A stretch of DNA of 25,795 nucleotides, taken from the IMG/VR virus record IMGVR_UViG_3300033153_013843, positions 1 through 25,795 of that record. One strand, 5' to 3'. The number at the start of each line of letters is the position of its first letter. Position 1 is the first letter of the stretch. The position numbers and the translations under genes were made by a program. Under the pieces are notes generated by a model. The model was given only the letters and a program-made list of their open reading frames with translations. It had not been told where the DNA came from and did not search any database. This document shows positions 1 to 5,958 of the stretch, one piece after another. The DNA is from a virus.

Positions 1-78
1 TGGGGAAAGAGCAAAAAGAAAAAGAAAATAACAATGGCTCTGTATAAAAAGAAAAATTGCAGATTAATAACCAAATGA
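1..78 (+). CDS. 3' end of an unidentified upstream gene (partial)
   Basis: The frame is open from the first base of the window and stops at TGA 76-78. It encodes at least 25 residues, very lysine-rich, with a run KSKKKKK near the left edge. The stop overlaps the ATG at 75 in an ATGA arrangement, the same 4-base coupling used repeatedly downstream, which supports a real gene end. An internal ATG at 34 exists, so a tiny separate gene is not excluded. Nothing identifies its function. It may belong to the same early or recombination group as the SMC-like ATPase that follows. Confidence 0.45.
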   Translation, partial: WGKSKKKKKITMALYKKKNCRLITK

Positions 79-260
79 CTAAAAAAATATATTGCAAAGG
101 ATGTGGAAAATATCTTGGCGAAATGAGAGATGCTACACTGCATAAAAAAATAGTTTTTCTTTGCGATAATTATGAAACAAAGAGGTTGGCATCCGATATG
201 AAAAATAAAACGGAACCAAAAGCCCCATATGAAGATTTATTTGGAAGGATATTTAAATGA
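75..260 (+). CDS. small zinc-finger protein
   Basis: This is a 61-residue protein read from ATG 75. That start is preferred over TTG 57 because it overlaps the upstream stop as ATGA. Near the N-terminus it has a CKGCGK knuckle (CxxC) with a further cysteine in FLCDNYE about 24 residues later, suggesting a small zinc-binding fold. The rest is basic and polar with no signal peptide or membrane segment. It ends with a 4-base overlap with the next gene, so the two are probably co-translated. Function is unknown; such small zinc proteins are common in phage early regions. Confidence 0.6.
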   Translation: MTKKIYCKGCGKYLGEMRDATLHKKIVFLCDNYETKRLASDMKNKTEPKAPYEDLFGRIFK

Positions 261-493
261 GTACAAAGCGATTAATGGAAATTAAAGGCCAAATTGATGA
301 GGCTAAAAATAAACTTTCCGAAGTGTCCGGTCAAATTAAAAGCGAAACAGATCGAATAGAACAACGATTTGATGTCGGAACTTTAAAAGATGCAGAAAAG
401 AAATTGAAAGAAATTGGCAGCGATTTGGATGAAAAAGAAACCGGGTTCAAGAAAGGTTTTGAAAAATTAGAAAATAGTTATAATTGGGATTAA
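257..493 (+). CDS. small coiled-coil protein
   Basis: A 78-residue, highly charged protein that looks almost entirely alpha-helical, with heptad-like spacing (EIKGQIDEAKNKLSEV, DAEKKLKEIGSDL). It has no cysteine, signal peptide or membrane segment. The start ATG overlaps the preceding stop (ATGA), and its stop TAA directly abuts the ATG of the SMC-like ATPase fragment at 494. That position suggests it contributes coiled coil to, or partners with, that ATPase, but this is inference. No family was recognised. Confidence 0.6.
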   Translation: MSTKRLMEIKGQIDEAKNKLSEVSGQIKSETDRIEQRFDVGTLKDAEKKLKEIGSDLDEKETGFKKGFEKLENSYNWD

Positions 494-1153
494 ATGAACC
501 TTCAAAACTTACGAAATAAATTCGAGAGAAAAAAAGGACAAGCAAGCCAAATTCAATCTGATTTAAATCATGCTGTTTCTAATTGCAAATCAATTGAAAA
601 AGAAATTTCCTATTCTGAAAAAGCCCAAACCATTATCCAAACCGTGGCCGCTGCAACCCAAAAAGAATTGGAATACAGAATAACCGAACCCGTATCCTTG
701 GCCCTTGCATCTATATATGATAATCCATACAAAATGGCTGCCAGTTTTGATATAACAGGAAGAGGTACCACAGAGTGTCATCTTGGCTTCGAGCGAAATG
801 GAAACATTATAAAACCATTGAATGCAAGCGGAGGTGGCCCAATAGATATTGCTTCATTTAGTCTTCGCATTGGCTCATGGTCATTAGCACAACCAAGATC
901 CAGGCCGGTGATTATCACGGATGAACCTTTCAAATGGGTTGATAAGAAAAAAAGACAAGAAGATGGAATCACCACAATGCATTTAGCTGGGCAGATGTTA
1001 AAAGATATTACTCGATCGCCCCCAGAGGGGCTTGGGCTCCAAGTTATCATGATCAGCCATATAGATGAACTCATCAATTGTGCAGATCAAATCATTGATG
1101 TGTCTATTAAAAAGGGAATAAGCGAAATAGAAATAAAAGATGGACAAAAATAA
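494..1153 (+). CDS. SMC/Rad50-type ATPase, C-terminal half
   Basis: A 219-residue protein. Residues 1-60 look like a short coiled coil. The remainder resembles the C-lobe of an SMC/Rad50/RecF-class ATP-binding head: a signature-like ASGGG loop at 111-115 followed by PIDIASFSLRI, a Walker B strand VIITDEP at 139-145, and an H-loop VIMISH ending at H189. There is no Walker A P-loop, so the nucleotide-binding N-lobe must come from another protein, presumably encoded upstream of the window. The family handles DNA ends in recombination and repair (T4 gp46 is a phage example). It overlaps the next gene by 14 bases. The split head is unusual; the domain assignment is firm, the exact role is not. Confidence 0.7.
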   Translation: MNLQNLRNKFERKKGQASQIQSDLNHAVSNCKSIEKEISYSEKAQTIIQTVAAATQKELEYRITEPVSLALASIYDNPYKMAASFDITGRGTTECHLGFERNGNIIKPLNASGGGPIDIASFSLRIGSWSLAQPRSRPVIITDEPFKWVDKKKRQEDGITTMHLAGQMLKDITRSPPEGLGLQVIMISHIDELINCADQIIDVSIKKGISEIEIKDGQK

Positions 1154-1415
1154 TGTTCCTAAAAAAAGTTGGAAAACAGCCGAAGAAGAATGGAGGACAT
1201 GTATATGTCCAATGTGCGAAAAAAAATATGAAAAAAGGGTATTTTATACTGGCCCAGCAAAATTTCCTCCATTCAGGTGTGATGAATGCAAATCCAGGGA
1301 AGAGCCATTATTATCTGGGGTATCGGAATATGAACATAATATTCCAGAAGATATATTGACAGGAGAATCAAAGCCGCCGATGATAAAAAAATATAAAGGA
1401 TTTATAAACAAGTAA
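1140..1415 (+). CDS. zinc-ribbon protein
   Basis: A 91-residue protein starting inside the end of the ATPase gene. It carries two cysteine knuckles about 25 residues apart, CPMC and CDEC, the usual arrangement of a four-cysteine zinc ribbon. The first knuckle lies in TCICPMCEKKYEKR. Flanking sequence is polar and charged, and no signal peptide or membrane segment is seen. It could bind nucleic acid or protein; no named family was recognised. The strong ribosome binding site of the following protease gene begins just after its stop. Confidence 0.6.
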   Translation: MDKNNVPKKSWKTAEEEWRTCICPMCEKKYEKRVFYTGPAKFPPFRCDECKSREEPLLSGVSEYEHNIPEDILTGESKPPMIKKYKGFINK

Positions 1416-1420
1416 ACAAA

Positions 1421-1424
1421 GGAG
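1421..1424 (+). promoter_or_regulatory. Shine-Dalgarno deciding the start of the ClpP-like gene
   Basis: GGAG at 1421-1424 lies 6 bases before ATG 1431, while the in-frame ATG 1425 touches it directly. This favours 1431, which also gives a clean signal peptide. Confidence 0.6.
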
Positions 1425-1430
1425 ATGATC

Positions 1431-2198
1431 ATGAAAAAAACAACACTGGCAATTTTATTTTCTTTAGTATTGGTTTTAGTATTTATTTTACCTGGGTTTG
1501 CCGACGAGGAAGGCACAGAAGAGATGCTTAAAATCGCAGAAAAAACTGTCTCTATTTGCCCAAAAACAAAGATGAAAGATGGTTGTATGACATGCCATTC
1601 AATTCCCGATTGGACCCTGAAGGAAAAAAAACCGAACGCCAACAGGTCGCTTCCAGGCTATCCTATTATCGGAATTGAAGATGAAGGCAAAACTGCCGCT
1701 ATGTTAATTACAGACATTACATCGGCAGAGGCGGAAAGGTTTTTTGATTATGTCAGATGGCATCCAGAAATAGATAAATGCATATTTGAAATTCACTCGC
1801 CAGGCGGGTCTCTTTTTGAAGCATGGCGTATTGTTGGCATGATGGAACTATGGAAATCTAAAGGGATGATTATTGAGACGAGGTGTTATGGGTTTGCAGC
1901 GAGTGCTGGGTTCATTATTTTTGTAAACGGTACACCCGAACATAGGTTTGCATCAGCAACATCGGAACTTATGTGGCATGAATTATATACATTTGCAATG
2001 TTCAAAGTTAGTCGGCCATCAGATACAATGGATGAAGCTATTGTTTTAAGACACTTGCAAGATACAGCAAGCAATTTCTTGGCAGAGAGATCAAAACTGA
2101 ATGCAAAAGAATGGGATAAAAAAGTACATAAAAAAGAATTTTGGTGTAATGGTCAACAGGCAATTAAGTTCGGACTTTCTGATGGATATCCAAAATAA
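1431..2198 (+). CDS. secreted ClpP-like serine protease with CxxCH motif
   Basis: A 255-residue protein with a clear Sec signal peptide (MKK, hydrophobic residues 5-21, likely cleavage after GFA at 24), so it acts outside the cytoplasm. Residues about 90-250 resemble the ClpP/crotonase protease fold: SPGG at 123-126 (oxyanion-forming turn), a nucleophile-type FAASAGF with Ser159, and MWHEL with His183 where ClpP has its catalytic His. The ClpP third residue, Asp, is not obvious; the region before AIKFGLSD reads KKEFW. Between signal peptide and protease domain lies GCMTCHS (C52, C55, H56), a textbook c-type heme attachment motif, though it could instead form a disulfide or metal site. Nearest relatives may be periplasmic ClpP/SppA/NfeD-like proteases. 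No partner ATPase is encoded nearby. Confidence 0.7.
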   Translation: MKKTTLAILFSLVLVLVFILPGFADEEGTEEMLKIAEKTVSICPKTKMKDGCMTCHSIPDWTLKEKKPNANRSLPGYPIIGIEDEGKTAAMLITDITSAEAERFFDYVRWHPEIDKCIFEIHSPGGSLFEAWRIVGMMELWKSKGMIIETRCYGFAASAGFIIFVNGTPEHRFASATSELMWHELYTFAMFKVSRPSDTMDEAIVLRHLQDTASNFLAERSKLNAKEWDKKVHKKEFWCNGQQAIKFGLSDGYPK

Positions 2199-2205
2199 AA
2201 GGAAA

Positions 2206-2334
2206 ATGAAAAAATTTCGCAAATTATTGAAAGAGGCTTTCTTCACAATACTTTTAATACCCCTTTGTCTAATTGGCTGCATACTTTTAATTGCAACAAG
2301 GATATGTCGATGGTGGGAAAAAATCACAGAATAG
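2206..2334 (+). CDS. small single-span membrane protein
   Basis: Read from ATG 2206 this encodes 42 residues: a basic N-terminus (KKFRKLLKEA), one hydrophobic segment about residues 12-28 containing LIGC, and a basic aromatic tail ICRWWEK. ATG 2206 follows AGGA by two bases, a tight spacing; ATG 2182 is an alternative with a poorer site. It sits 7 bases after the protease stop and overlaps the cytidylyltransferase start by 25 bases. It may be a membrane peptide or, because of LIGC, a minimal lipoprotein. Its function is unknown; holin-like roles are possible but not supported. Confidence 0.45.
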   Translation: MKKFRKLLKEAFFTILLIPLCLIGCILLIATRICRWWEKITE

Positions 2335-3056
2335 TAGCAATCATTCAGGCTCGAATGGCTTCAAGCCGATTACCCGGAAAAGTATTGTTGCCATTAGGCC
2401 CAGATGATAATTCAGTTCTATGGTGGATGTTGAAGCGGACCTCGTTAGCTAAATTGGTTGACGAAGCAGTGATTGCAACAACTCTAAATCATTCAAATCA
2501 ACCGATTCGAAAAGCATTTTCACAACAAACATGGAGTTGGGCAGGAAATGAAAATGATGTAATGAGTAGGGTTCTTTGGGTTGCTAAAAAAACAAATGCA
2601 GATATTATTGTAGATTTGAGTTCGGATTGCCCACTTGTAGATCCAAGACACATTGATTATTTAATTGAAACTTTATTAGATTATGAACGAGAATATATGT
2701 CTAATTGTATTTATCGAAACTGGCCAGATGGACTGGATATTCAAGTTTATTTAACCAAAACTTTACAAGAATGCAAGAGGTTATTTGCCCCAAAACAACA
2801 CTGTGGATGGAATATTGCACAACAAACAAAGACATTCGATATAGATCATTGGGATGCTCCATCAGATATGCATTGGCCAGAATTAGGACTAACCCTTGAT
2901 ACCCCAGAAGATTATAAATTATTGAAAATTATATTTGATAAATTTGGCCATAATCCTAATTTTTATGTTGAAGATATAATTTATTATTTAAGGGAATATC
3001 CAGAATTAGTTGAAATTAATAAAAAGGTTCGACGCAAAATGCCAGAAGAGGGATAG
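2310..3056 (+). CDS. SpsF-type cytidylyltransferase (CMP-sugar synthetase)
   Basis: A 248-residue cytosolic enzyme of the SpsF/NeuA-related nucleotidyltransferase family. Its expected role is activating a nonulosonic acid with CTP to the CMP-sugar. The N-terminal strand and nucleotide loop IIQARMASSRLPGK (11-24) is diagnostic. SSDCPLVDP (104-112) corresponds to the metal-binding D/GDCPLIDP motif, WPDGLDIQVY (138-147) to the usual P-DG-D-E segment, and LTLDTPEDY (194-202) to the family's C-terminal signature. Length fits the family (about 240-250). ATG 2310 is chosen because AAGGA lies 7 bases upstream and the protein then begins just before the first strand; TTG 2265 has no such site. It is the first sugar gene in the run and partner to the NeuB-type synthase. 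Sugar identity (pseudaminic, legionaminic or other) cannot be told from sequence. Confidence 0.82.
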   Translation: MVGKNHRIVAIIQARMASSRLPGKVLLPLGPDDNSVLWWMLKRTSLAKLVDEAVIATTLNHSNQPIRKAFSQQTWSWAGNENDVMSRVLWVAKKTNADIIVDLSSDCPLVDPRHIDYLIETLLDYEREYMSNCIYRNWPDGLDIQVYLTKTLQECKRLFAPKQHCGWNIAQQTKTFDIDHWDAPSDMHWPELGLTLDTPEDYKLLKIIFDKFGHNPNFYVEDIIYYLREYPELVEINKKVRRKMPEEG

Positions 3057-3528
3057 AAATATTTTAATAAAAAACAAAACAATAATTTTATTGATACTTT
3101 TGTTTCTCGTTATTGGCTGTGCTGGTCAAAAAATAAGAATAGGAAAAACAATTAATTTCATTGGCCCTAAAAACGATTCTTCTGTTTATTGGATTGATAC
3201 AGATATAAAAAATTATAAATCTTTTGAAATAAATATGCATACTTTTATTTTTAAAAATAAAATTAGGCCTGGAATCGGATGTAGACTTGGAATAGAAAGA
3301 AAAATAAATAATTTTACTATTTTATTTCATGGCGGGGTATCATTGATCCCAAATGGAGGGGACATTCCCGGCCTTGCTAAATCCCCTATTTATGGAACTT
3401 TACGAGCGGGAACAAGATACAAACCGTGGAAAATTGGAATATTTATAGATCATATTTCTTCACCTTTTCATGGCGGAAAAGATGGAGATGACGGTAAAAC
3501 ATTATTTCTTTTAGAGAAAGAATTTTAA
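3010..3528 (+). CDS. probable lipoprotein with outer-membrane-like strands
   Basis: The frame encodes 172 residues from TTG 3010, but the start is doubtful. No ribosome binding site precedes 3010 and the first 17 residues overlap the cytidylyltransferase gene. GAGG at 3048-3051 instead lies upstream of ATT 3061, which would give the cleaner start. Either way KNKTIILLILLFLVIGC is a lipoprotein signal with lipobox VIGC (Cys37 counted from 3010). The mature part alternates hydrophobic and polar residues (RPGIGCRLGIERK, GTLRAGTRYKPWKIGIFIDH) like an outer-membrane barrel. The HISS segment faintly recalls the HxS of lipid A deacylase PagL, but the partner Glu is not evident, so I do not call it. 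Location in a Gram-negative envelope is the safest statement. Confidence 0.6.
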   Translation: MKLIKRFDAKCQKRDRNILIKNKTIILLILLFLVIGCAGQKIRIGKTINFIGPKNDSSVYWIDTDIKNYKSFEINMHTFIFKNKIRPGIGCRLGIERKINNFTILFHGGVSLIPNGGDIPGLAKSPIYGTLRAGTRYKPWKIGIFIDHISSPFHGGKDGDDGKTLFLLEKEF

Positions 3529-3729
3529 GTGAAAATAGCATACATAAATTCATTAATCAAGCAAATTGAAACAAGAAAAAAAAGAATAGTTCAGGCAAGG
3601 GATGAATTACAAGTACTATCAGAAAATCTTGAAGAATGTGTTCGTGATATGAATTGGGGAATTGGGGCTCTTGAAGATGGAATCAAAAACATAAAAGAGG
3701 CGATTGAGGAAATTAGTCAAAATTTATAG
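3529..3729 (+). CDS. small coiled-coil protein
   Basis: 66 residues from GTG 3529, which directly abuts the preceding stop TAA. The sequence is helical and charged with heptad-like leucine and isoleucine spacing (LIKQIETRKKRIVQARDEL, IKNIKEAIEEI) and has no cysteine cluster or membrane segment. The start is weak (GTG with only a degenerate AGAAAGAA upstream), so expression may rely on coupling to the lipoprotein gene. The family and function are not recognised; it could be a small structural or regulatory adaptor. Confidence 0.5.
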   Translation: MKIAYINSLIKQIETRKKRIVQARDELQVLSENLEECVRDMNWGIGALEDGIKNIKEAIEEISQNL

Positions 3730-3739
3730 GAAATTAATT

Positions 3740-3850
3740 ATGAATAAAAGACATGAAAATGAAGCATATGATGTTTTTCAAAAGAGAAGAAAAAAAGCAA
3801 ATAAAAATCGTCGAATTAGAGAAAAGAACAAGGCGAGGAGCATTAAATGA
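3740..3850 (+). CDS. 36-residue very basic peptide
   Basis: ATG 3740 is preceded at good spacing by AGGAAA (3728-3733), and the stop TGA 3848-3850 overlaps the oxidoreductase start at 3847 as ATGA. The peptide is about 40 percent Lys/Arg (QKRRKKANKNRR in the middle) with no hydrophobic segment. A ribosome binding site together with an exact 4-base overlap suggests a real coupled micro-gene. Alternatively it is a leader reading frame whose translation feeds ribosomes to the next gene. The function is unknown, and the charge suggests nucleic acid binding at most. Confidence 0.45.
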   Translation: MNKRHENEAYDVFQKRRKKANKNRRIREKNKARSIK

Positions 3851-4890
3851 AAACTTATAATGTAGTGGTAATTGGTTGTGGATCAATAGGAGCAATGAAA
3901 TCAGATAATATAGATTATCCGGGATCGCCTAATATTCTGACACACGCAAATGCAGTGAAACGGCACCCGAGAACAGAATTATTAGCGCTTATTGATACGG
4001 ATAAAGAAAAGGCAAAAAAAGCCTTTATAAAATGGAATCCTAAAACTGTTGCTGGATCATTTAATTTGCTAAAACAATCAGGATATGAAGTTCCTGATAT
4101 TGCAATCATAGCCGTACCAACAGAAACTCATTATGAAATATTGCATCAAATATATATAAATAATGTTAATAAAATGCCAAAACTTATAATTGCAGAAAAG
4201 CCTTTTTGTTCAGAATTAAATCAAGCACGATCAATTGCAGAATCATATTCTGATTTAGGTATTCCCATCGTAATTGATTATATCCGCCGCTATGCACAGG
4301 GATATAAAGATATCAAAAAGCAAATTGATTTTGGGGCATTTGGCAAGACTTTAAATTGTCGAGTGCTTTATACAAGAGGTATGAAACACGAAGGTTGCCA
4401 TGCTTTGGATTTAATGCGGTATTTCTTTGGAGAATGTAACAGAATTGCCACAAATGAAATATATGATTGCTTATTCACGGGAGAAGGGAAAAATCTATTT
4501 GGGAAAGCGATTATTGATAGAGATGAAAAAGATCCCACTGAATTTGAATGTTATGGATTTGAAAAATGTGATCATGTGGTATTTATGCCCTGTGATGGCA
4601 GAAAATACGGGATTTTTGAAGTCGATATTTGCTTTGAAAAATGCCGTTTAAGATTTATTGATAATGGCCTCTATATTGAAAAATATCCAATTAATGAAGA
4701 AAATGAATGGGGACACAAATCACTTGATTATAGATTGACAAATGTTACTCGACAAGAAACTGGATTAAATATCGCGCTATATAATCTGATAAATAATGCA
4801 GTAAATTTTCTTGATGGAAAAGAGGGTTTAATTTGCACAAATAAAGATGCAATTAAAGTTCATGAAATATTGAACGGGGAAGTAAAATAA
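3847..4890 (+). CDS. Gfo/Idh/MocA family oxidoreductase
   Basis: A 347-residue NAD(P)-dependent sugar oxidoreductase. The Rossmann fold starts at residue 4 with VVVIGCGSIG (glycine loop 10-15), the acidic end of beta2 is LLALIDTD (46-52), and the family's catalytic-lysine motif appears as AEKPF (116-120, Lys118). Around residue 185 GCHALDLMRYFFG matches the conserved G-H-D-L...G helix of the C-terminal domain. Length matches the family (330-390). Members oxidise or reduce sugars and their nucleotide derivatives. Here it sits between a CMP-sugar synthetase and an aminotransferase, so it probably supplies a keto or otherwise modified sugar, but the substrate cannot be assigned. The start is coupled to the preceding 36-residue frame. 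A 192-base gap follows. Confidence 0.85.
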   Translation: MKTYNVVVIGCGSIGAMKSDNIDYPGSPNILTHANAVKRHPRTELLALIDTDKEKAKKAFIKWNPKTVAGSFNLLKQSGYEVPDIAIIAVPTETHYEILHQIYINNVNKMPKLIIAEKPFCSELNQARSIAESYSDLGIPIVIDYIRRYAQGYKDIKKQIDFGAFGKTLNCRVLYTRGMKHEGCHALDLMRYFFGECNRIATNEIYDCLFTGEGKNLFGKAIIDRDEKDPTEFECYGFEKCDHVVFMPCDGRKYGIFEVDICFEKCRLRFIDNGLYIEKYPINEENEWGHKSLDYRLTNVTRQETGLNIALYNLINNAVNFLDGKEGLICTNKDAIKVHEILNGEVK

Positions 4891-4895
4891 TAATT

Positions 4896-5061
4896 CCCAC
4901 AATGGGTTGCTTCAGATTTTTCATTTTTACCGTGTAGTGTTCCGAGCGGTTCCCGATTATCTTTCTGAAGTGTAAAATGCATGAGGATAATTAGGAAACC
5001 TCCAAAGAAAGGAATCAACGGTCTGGCTTCACACTGCATCGGAACTAAGGGCCGTTGATTT
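4896..5061 (+). ncRNA. candidate structured RNA in the gap before the membrane peptide
   Basis: The 192-base gap 4891-5082 is locally richer in G and C than its neighbours and is full of complementary segments. These are: (a) 4948-4961 with 4986-5000, about 13 pairs with one bulge and one mismatch; (b) 5013-5021 with 5052-5060, a perfect 9-base repeat AATCAACGG/CCGTTGATT, extendable with G-U pairs; (c) 4939-4945 with 5039-5045, perfect 7 bases (GTTCCGA/TCGGAAC), which crosses (b) as a pseudoknot; (d) 4910-4915 with 4965-4970 (CTTCAG/CTGAAG), competing with (a); (e) a small CCCA-CAA-TGGG hairpin at 4896-4906. Helix (b) is followed by a T-rich run (5059-5068), so part may act as a terminator. 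The structure was drawn by hand and no known RNA family was recognised. It could be a leader of the downstream genes or a free small RNA. Confidence 0.35.
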
Positions 5062-5082
5062 AATTTTTAAAAGGAAGAAATT

Positions 5083-5241
5083 ATGCCTTGGCAAATAATA
5101 GCAATTGCCTCTTTTGGATTAGGATTTTATTTTGCCATTTATATTTTAGATATATATTATCACAAAGCTATGAAAAATATAATTGATGAAATACATAAAT
5201 GTTATTTAATAGGATTAAAAAAGAGAGAGAGAAATGAATAA
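5083..5241 (+). CDS. 52-residue single-span membrane protein
   Basis: ATG 5083 follows AAGGAAG (5071-5077) at a good distance and the frame runs 52 residues to TAA 5239-5241, overlapping the next start by 8 bases. Residues about 4-25 form one strongly hydrophobic, aromatic segment (IIAIASFGLGFYFAIYIL), followed by a charged helix ending KKRERNE. The topology would be a short N-terminus and a longer basic C-terminal tail in the cytoplasm. The overlap ties it to the outer-membrane-like protein that follows. The function is unknown, and no holin or spanin signature is certain. Confidence 0.5.
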   Translation: MPWQIIAIASFGLGFYFAIYILDIYYHKAMKNIIDEIHKCYLIGLKKRERNE

Positions 5242-5944
5242 ATTTTTAAGACGGTTTATTTTAGCATTATTTGTAACGGTTTTATCTGGAGCAAATTATG
5301 TTTGTGTAAGAGCAGACGACTGGCAACTATCTACTGATATTTATAAAACGGTTGCTTCGGATGTTGAATCAATTGTACAAAGCGGGGCCGGATTACAAGT
5401 ATCGTTACATCGAAAAAGCCTCTTTTTATACCTATCAAAAGACGTAAATCAAGTCAGGTTTGCTGGGCAGGGTGGGCCCGATGTCAACTTGTGGTCGGCT
5501 GGAATCGGTATGCAGCATAAAGCCGGTAAACACTTAACCATATCTTTAGATATCGGATGGTATGAACCTATTTTTAAAGAGAATGGTGAGCCACAATCTT
5601 ATTATTCGTCATCGTTTGCGGAGGGATTAAACCGCTATCTCAATAATTTTCTCATGCCGGATTATGGAGGACAGACGTTTTATCCGGTTTGGGATTATTA
5701 CTCTTTAGAATATCACGGAAGTATAGGCGGTAAAATCAGCCTTGCTTTTGAATATCCGATAACCAAAAGGGCCTCTTTTAATTTAACAGGCGGATATAGA
5801 TATTTAAAACTGCTCGAAAATGTAAAGGGAGAGGATTATGATGGCGGATATGCAAGGCTGGGGGAAGCTGGTTGTTGGACAATTAGATATGATAGAAATT
5901 TCTCTGCATGGATAATTGGTGGGGCTTTTGTTTATAGATTTTAA
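5234..5944 (+). CDS. outer-membrane beta-barrel-like protein
   Basis: 236 residues with a signal peptide (basic MNKFLRRF, hydrophobic 8-20, likely cleavage after VRA at 27). The mature chain consists of alternating polar/apolar strands rich in Tyr, Gly and Trp (GLQVSLHRKSLFLYLSK, KISLAFEYPITK, RASFNLTGGYRYLKL) and ends in FVYRF. A C-terminal phenylalanine is typical of the outer-membrane insertion signal. It therefore very likely sits in the outer membrane of a Gram-negative host as an 8- to 10-stranded barrel. No enzyme motif is evident. Such a barrel inside a phage sugar cassette could alter the receptor surface of a lysogen, but that is inference. ATG 5234 has purine-rich GAGAGAGA upstream. 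Confidence 0.65.
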   Translation: MNKFLRRFILALFVTVLSGANYVCVRADDWQLSTDIYKTVASDVESIVQSGAGLQVSLHRKSLFLYLSKDVNQVRFAGQGGPDVNLWSAGIGMQHKAGKHLTISLDIGWYEPIFKENGEPQSYYSSSFAEGLNRYLNNFLMPDYGGQTFYPVWDYYSLEYHGSIGGKISLAFEYPITKRASFNLTGGYRYLKLLENVKGEDYDGGYARLGEAGCWTIRYDRNFSAWIIGGAFVYRF

Positions 5945-5958
5945 AAAAGGAAAATAAA

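Noticed and set aside
778-1077. Minus-strand open frames opposite the ATPase and sugar genes
   Set aside because: They lie antisense to genes with clear motifs and lack ribosome binding sites or recognisable protein features.
1153-1359. Alternative plus-strand frame overlapping the zinc-ribbon gene
   Set aside because: It is a shifted reading of the same bases with no coherent domain, while the 1140 frame has paired CxxC knuckles.
3010-3528. PagL-type lipid A deacylase
   Set aside because: An HxS-like HISS segment is present in a barrel-like protein, but the expected catalytic Glu about 12 residues later is not seen.
4891-5082. tRNA or tmRNA
   Set aside because: A GGTTC is present, but there is no acceptor/anticodon/T-arm arrangement or CCA-compatible end.
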